A stretch of 8,120 nt of DNA from CAZZNQ01 sp964655775 (GTDB taxonomy: Bacteria > Planctomycetota > Brocadiia > SM23-32). The position numbers were made by a program, and so were the translations under genes. The DNA is taken from assembly GCA_964655775.1 (NCBI GenBank), contig CAZZNQ010000126.1, positions 1 through 8,120 on the forward strand, read 5' to 3'. Of the stretch, positions 4,955 through 8,120 are shown in pieces (position 1 is the stretch's first letter; every line of letters starts with the position of its first letter). The notes below the pieces were generated by a model. That model was not told the DNA's origin, searched no databases, and worked only from the letters and a program-made list of their open reading frames with translations.

Positions 4955-6853
4955 TCAGAATCCCGCCGGGTGCGCGGGAGGCGGGGCGATGCTGGCGCCT
5001 GCGTCCATAGCCGGCCCGCCGGGCCGGCGGCGGAAGTCGCCGTTGGCTGCGTCCATGAAAAGCGACCTCGGATCCTTCACCACCTGGCAGCCCGGGCCCA
5101 TGAAGCGCTTGTCGACCTCGCGCATGTAAAGGTTGTTCTCGAACACGCCGTTCAGGTTGCCGGTGATGCGATCGAAGACGTTGCCGCGGACGACCAGGCC
5201 TTCGGGCGTGCTGACGCCTCTGGCGCTCTGGCCGAAGATGCTGCCTGAATAGCCGGCCTCGGGGTTCACGTTCACGAAAGTATTGTTCAGGAACTGGATG
5301 TTCTTGATGTCTCGTCCGCCGGCGCGGCCTGACCGCCACATGGCCAGGCAGACGGCCGACTTGCCGAGGCCGTCGATCACATTGTTCCGAAAGGCGATGT
5401 TCTCGGCGTTGCGATTGATCGTTATGACGTTGTGCACGTAGTTGCCTTCGAGGAGCACGTTGGCGCAGCCCTCGTAGACGTTGATGCCGCTGGAGTGCAT
5501 GCCGAAGTGATCGAGGACGGCGTTGTTGCGGATGACGCCTTCCTTGCACTCGTAGTGCCGGATACCACTACCGGAGTTCTTATTCAGATAGCAGTTGCGT
5601 ACCGCGTAATCGTTGACGCGATTCAGGAAGACGCCCGTTGTCCAGCCGGGGCAGTGGTGAATGTAGCAGTTCTCGACGAGGATCCCGTCGCAGTAGTTCA
5701 GACCGATTCCGGCATGCCCGCTGACGAAGCGGATTTCGCAGTCGGAGACGCTCACGTTGTTGGCACGGGGGGCGTTGCGGCTGACCGAGACGCCGCCGGC
5801 GCCGCCGGAGTATCGCTGAATCAGGAAGCCCTTGACCTGTATGTGCGACGCCCCGGCGTCGATTGACAGACCCGTCTGGAACTCCGGGAAGCCAATGTTG
5901 ACGGGCTGGCCGCCCTCAAGCCGCTCCGGCAGCAGGTAGACGCGGGTCCGCCCCTTGGCCAGGGCCGCGATCGCCCACTCGCCCGGCTGCTCGATCAGCC
6001 GCACGGAGTTGTAGAAGGCGTACTTGGTGGTCGGGTACGTCGTCGGGGTGAACTTGGGAACGAAAAGCTGGTGCGTCTTTGGGTCATAGCCCTTGACGAC
6101 GCCGAAGTAGACGTGGTTATTGCCGCCGTGGACCCCGACAAACATACCGTCATACGCTGCGGCGTTCCTGGCGACGAGATTCTTCGCGTCGGTGATGACG
6201 CTGACATCCTCCTTCACTTCCAGCCGCTGCTCGCTCTGGAGGAAATCCCTCGGCAGGTCCGGATAGAAGGCATCCCTGGGCTTCGGAAACTGAGAGATCG
6301 GCAGCAGGCGGCGGTCGCCATCGATCAGGATGACGCGCTGCCAGGGCGCCTGGCGGTCGCGGGGAGTCTGACGATGCACGACGAACTCGCCGTGGTTCAC
6401 GTTGGATGTGATATCGAGATCGATATCGGCATAGAAGATGTCGCGCCAGCGCCTGTTGCCCTGTGCCTCCTCCGCCGAGCGGCAGCGCTGCCAGCCCTGG
6501 ATGACGCGACCGCCGTCAAGGACGGCCCGGCCTTCGCCGAAGGTGCCGGTCGTGTTGCCGTCGAAGGTGATCGGATTGCCGGTCTCTCCCGAAGCGGTCA
6601 GGCTGATGGAGCCATGGTACGCCACGCCCCCGCGGAAGACGACCGTATCGCCCGGAGCGAGCTTGGCGGCCGCCGGCCTGTCCGTGGCGTTGCTGTCGCC
6701 GGGAGCGTGCTTCCAGGCCGTTTCGGGTGACGCCCCGTCGGCCTTGTTGTCCCCGCCGGCGAAGTCGACATAGTACGTGGTCGCAGAAGCCCAGGCCGAA
6801 AAGCACAGGGAGGCTGCCACAGCGAGCATGAACAGACGCGAAAAACTGAACAT
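4955..6853 (-). CDS. Secreted right-handed parallel beta-helix repeat protein
   Basis: The gene encodes 632 residues. I chose the ATG at 6853-6851 because GAGG (6864-6861) lies seven bases upstream and a clean signal peptide follows (MFSFSRLFMLAVAASLCFSA, cleavage after ASA24). The frame stays open upstream to 6952, but that extension would bury the signal. The mature protein starts TTYYVDFAGGDN..DGASPETAW, a common opening of planctomycete and lentisphaerote beta-helix proteins. A middle region without recognised motifs spans about 130-330. Residues about 335-572 hold beta-helix turns with repeating [IV]xNCxI/NNxV spacing (SVSDCEIRFV, ILVENCYIHH, AVRNCYLNKN, VIRNNAVLDH, VLLEGNYVHN, IAFRNNVIDG). 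The tail has DAANGDFRRRPGGPAMDAGA, usual for this class. This fold is shared by pectate lyases, polysaccharide lyases and glycoside hydrolases; catalytic residues cannot be assigned, so substrate and activity are unknown. It acts outside the cytoplasm. Confidence 0.87.
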   Translation of the reverse strand: MFSFSRLFMLAVAASLCFSAWASATTYYVDFAGGDNKADGASPETAWKHAPGDSNATDRPAAAKLAPGDTVVFRGGVAYHGSISLTASGETGNPITFDGNTTGTFGEGRAVLDGGRVIQGWQRCRSAEEAQGNRRWRDIFYADIDLDITSNVNHGEFVVHRQTPRDRQAPWQRVILIDGDRRLLPISQFPKPRDAFYPDLPRDFLQSEQRLEVKEDVSVITDAKNLVARNAAAYDGMFVGVHGGNNHVYFGVVKGYDPKTHQLFVPKFTPTTYPTTKYAFYNSVRLIEQPGEWAIAALAKGRTRVYLLPERLEGGQPVNIGFPEFQTGLSIDAGASHIQVKGFLIQRYSGGAGGVSVSRNAPRANNVSVSDCEIRFVSGHAGIGLNYCDGILVENCYIHHCPGWTTGVFLNRVNDYAVRNCYLNKNSGSGIRHYECKEGVIRNNAVLDHFGMHSSGINVYEGCANVLLEGNYVHNVITINRNAENIAFRNNVIDGLGKSAVCLAMWRSGRAGGRDIKNIQFLNNTFVNVNPEAGYSGSIFGQSARGVSTPEGLVVRGNVFDRITGNLNGVFENNLYMREVDKRFMGPGCQVVKDPRSLFMDAANGDFRRRPGGPAMDAGASIAPPPAHPAGF

Positions 6854-6968
6854 GATGTTTCCTCTGTTACGGATAGAATGAAATCGCCATTCCCGACGAC
6901 GGAGCGAGACATCGGTCCACAGATTCGGCGACAGAGACCGCTCATCCGCCACACGACGCCGAGTGGGC

Positions 6969-7013
6969 AGGTCCCATCCGCTTCAGGACTCTGAACCGCC
7001 GCCAATGGGACCT
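6969..7013 (-). promoter_or_regulatory. Two-tier inverted repeat upstream of the beta-helix gene
   Basis: AGGTCCCAT (6969-6977) and ATGGGACCT (7005-7013) are perfect nine-base arms. Nested inside, TTCAG (6982-6986) and CTGAA (6991-6995) enclose the four-base loop GACT. The transcript would form a stacked hairpin about 115 bases before the ATG of the beta-helix gene. No T-run follows on either strand, so it is not an obvious terminator. It could be a leader structure or a protein binding site. TTGACG lies just upstream on the minus strand (about 7045-7040), but no convincing -10 box accompanies it. Confidence 0.4.
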
Positions 7014-7132
7014 ATACCTACCGAAAACTCCAGCCGCCGTCAAGCAACGCTTCTGAGGGGCGTCGACGGCGGACATCCCCAGTGGTCGGCAGGCGGTACA
7101 GGTTAACTGGGCTGCCGGGCGCCGTCGAGCAA

Positions 7133-7537
7133 TCAAGGAAGTCCCCCTAACCGAAGCGCCATGTCAAACATGGCCACGATACTCCCAGGTGCCTGTCCGT
7201 CCTGGATGACGTGGGCCGGGCTAAGGACATAGCCTCCATTACGGCCCAAGATGCGAACGAGGTCCCGCACTTCAGCGCCGGACGTCTTTTTCGCTTGCCT
7301 GTGGAGGTCCGCCGCGGTTGAAGGAAGCGCTCCGGGAGGCCACAATGGGATGATCGCCCTCAAGTGGACATCTTGCCATCGCAAACGGGAGATCTGTACC
7401 CGCAGGGAGTGCCAGTCATGGCGCGAATCCAGATGCAATGCGTCAATCGCCAGACCTGGGCTTATGGAGTCCCGCGGCGGGGGTGGTCCAACACCCTCGG
7501 TCGCGTGGCACATCTCCAGAGCTACAGCCTGACGCAT
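7133..7537 (-). pseudogene. Uroporphyrinogen decarboxylase-like (URO-D) C-terminal relic
   Basis: The frame from 7537 to the stop at 7133 has 134 codons. Codons 87-131 resemble the C-terminus of URO-D superfamily proteins: AEVRDLVRILGRNGGYVLSP, then AHVIQDGQAPGSIVAMFDMA. Relatives read EVR..IR.L..GGGY.L.P.H.IQ...P..N..AM(Y/F)D. In this superfamily these are the last helix and strand of a (beta/alpha)8 barrel that decarboxylates uroporphyrinogen or, in paralogues, transfers methyl groups. Codons 1-86 do not match the expected preceding barrel strands. There is no ribosome binding site, and about two thirds of a normal 340-residue protein is absent. I therefore call a decayed gene. It lies head-to-head with the PQQ-like gene, whose upstream region it fills. 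A short hypothetical protein is the alternative. Confidence 0.5.
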
Positions 7538-7604
7538 GCCCTGAACGTGGCAGGCTTCTTCCCGATCTCGATGGGGCCGGACATCCGCCCTCCCCTCTTA
7601 CGAC

Positions 7605-8120
7605 ATGCGTGGTTTGCCCAGATATCCCTCCTGCGTTGAGGCCCGAGTACGCTTGCGACTTTCTGTCAAGACAATCGTCTGGATCGTGTTGACTGGCGTC
7701 CTGGCCACCAGTCCCGTCGGCTCTACGGACTGGCCTCAATGGCGCGGGCCCGAACGCACCGGTGTGTCGGTCGAAAGCTCAGGATGGCCCGGCGCATGGC
7801 CGCCCAAGCGGCTGTGGGAGATGAACGTGGGCCATGGCTGCACGTCACCTGTGGTCGACTCCGGACGTGTCTACGTGATGGGATGGCAGGGCGACGGGAG
7901 ACTCCGTTCGAATCCCGTCGGGCGGGACACCGTGTTCTGCATAGAAACATTGACCGGTTCGGTCATCTGGGAGCAATCGTACCGTTCACGCTACCAGGGA
8001 CGTTTCAGGACCGGAGACACGGCCCAATACGGCGGGCCTTCTTCGACGCCGGTTTTCGATCCGGCGACCGGACGTCTGTACACACTCGGCGTCGACGGGG
8101 ACCTGCGCTGCTGGCAGGCA
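7605..8120 (+). CDS. PQQ-like beta-propeller repeat protein, 3' end outside window
   Basis: The 172 visible residues carry TDWPQWRGPERTGVS, the signature opening of secreted PQQ-like (pyrrolo-quinoline quinone / BamB-like) propeller proteins of planctomycetes and relatives. Propeller strands follow: TSPVVDSGRVYVMGW, DTVFCIETLTGSVIWEQ, GGPSSTPVFDPATGRLYTLG and VDGDLRCWQA. The repeated pattern is [SG]SP[VI]...GR[VL]Y, then a strand ending W, one blade each. Near the N-terminus VRLRLSVK precedes a hydrophobic stretch TIVWIVLTGVLATSPVGS, a likely signal peptide. The first ATG (7605-7607) has no purine-rich site. TTG at 7653-7655, with GAGG 11 bases upstream, would start just before that signal and may be the true start. 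The protein is probably exported and structural or substrate-binding. Whether it binds PQQ cannot be told from this part. Confidence 0.8.
   Translation, partial: MRGLPRYPSCVEARVRLRLSVKTIVWIVLTGVLATSPVGSTDWPQWRGPERTGVSVESSGWPGAWPPKRLWEMNVGHGCTSPVVDSGRVYVMGWQGDGRLRSNPVGRDTVFCIETLTGSVIWEQSYRSRYQGRFRTGDTAQYGGPSSTPVFDPATGRLYTLGVDGDLRCWQA

Noticed and set aside
5432..6730. Plus-strand open frames opposite the beta-helix gene
   Set aside because: They show no motifs and mirror a well-supported minus-strand gene with signal peptide and ribosome binding site.
6854..6952. N-terminal extension of the beta-helix protein to base 6952
   Set aside because: It would put 33 charged residues before a clean signal peptide, and the ribosome binding site sits before the ATG at 6853.
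7892..7920. Hairpin CGACGGGA/TCCCGTCG around GTTCGAAT that looks like a tRNA T arm
   Set aside because: It lies inside the PQQ-like coding frame, the stem length and loop do not fit a T arm, and no acceptor or anticodon arm surrounds it.

Overview
This window looks like a piece of a chromosome from a GC-rich bacterium of the PVC group or a related lineage (Planctomycetota, Lentisphaerota or similar). The basis is gene content, not a phylogenetic marker. It holds a pseudopilin with the general-secretion prepilin leader, a secreted EF-hand/FG-GAP/ASPIC propeller protein, a secreted right-handed beta-helix protein opening with a YYVD...DG.SP..AW motif, and the start of a PQQ-like propeller protein with the DWPQWRGP signature. 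These exported, carbohydrate- or surface-related families are typical of such genomes. The phylum assignment is inference.

Layout. Bases 1-678 (minus) are the 5' part of a prepilin-like gene, with a strong Shine-Dalgarno, a near-consensus sigma70-type promoter and a perfect 7-1-7 palindrome at the predicted transcription start. Bases 986-1441 (plus) are an aldo/keto reductase relic with an internal TAG. Bases 1558-2003 (minus) hold two decayed gene pieces: a tyrosine recombinase C-terminus and a NucS-like endonuclease fragment. Bases 1945-4077 (minus) encode the FG-GAP/ASPIC protein. Its last about 40 residues look like the start of a lost alpha/beta-hydrolase domain, cut where the NucS-like relic begins. 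Bases 4078-4452 show no gene. A second relic of the same recombinase family lies at 4453-4670 (minus). About 170 bases beyond it, on the plus strand, is a sequence resembling the 3' half of a tRNA (4838-4879), a candidate attachment site. Just past it, a secreted-protein ORF coupled to the beta-helix gene stops after 28 codons. Bases 4955-6853 (minus) encode the beta-helix protein, whose leader region carries a long inverted repeat. Bases 7133-7537 (minus) are a uroporphyrinogen-decarboxylase-like relic. Bases 7605-8120 (plus) are the start of the PQQ-like propeller gene.

Interpretation. Three long, probably functional secreted-protein genes and one partial one sit among at least five decayed fragments: recombinase twice, nuclease, aldo/keto reductase and URO-D. 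Together with the tRNA-like fragment and two truncated coding ends, this reads as an accessory region shaped by repeated integration and decay. I see no intact novel defence system, CRISPR array, rRNA gene, complete tRNA gene or insertion sequence. The most informative features are the junctions near 2003 and 4838-4880, and the operator-like palindrome in front of the pseudopilin gene.
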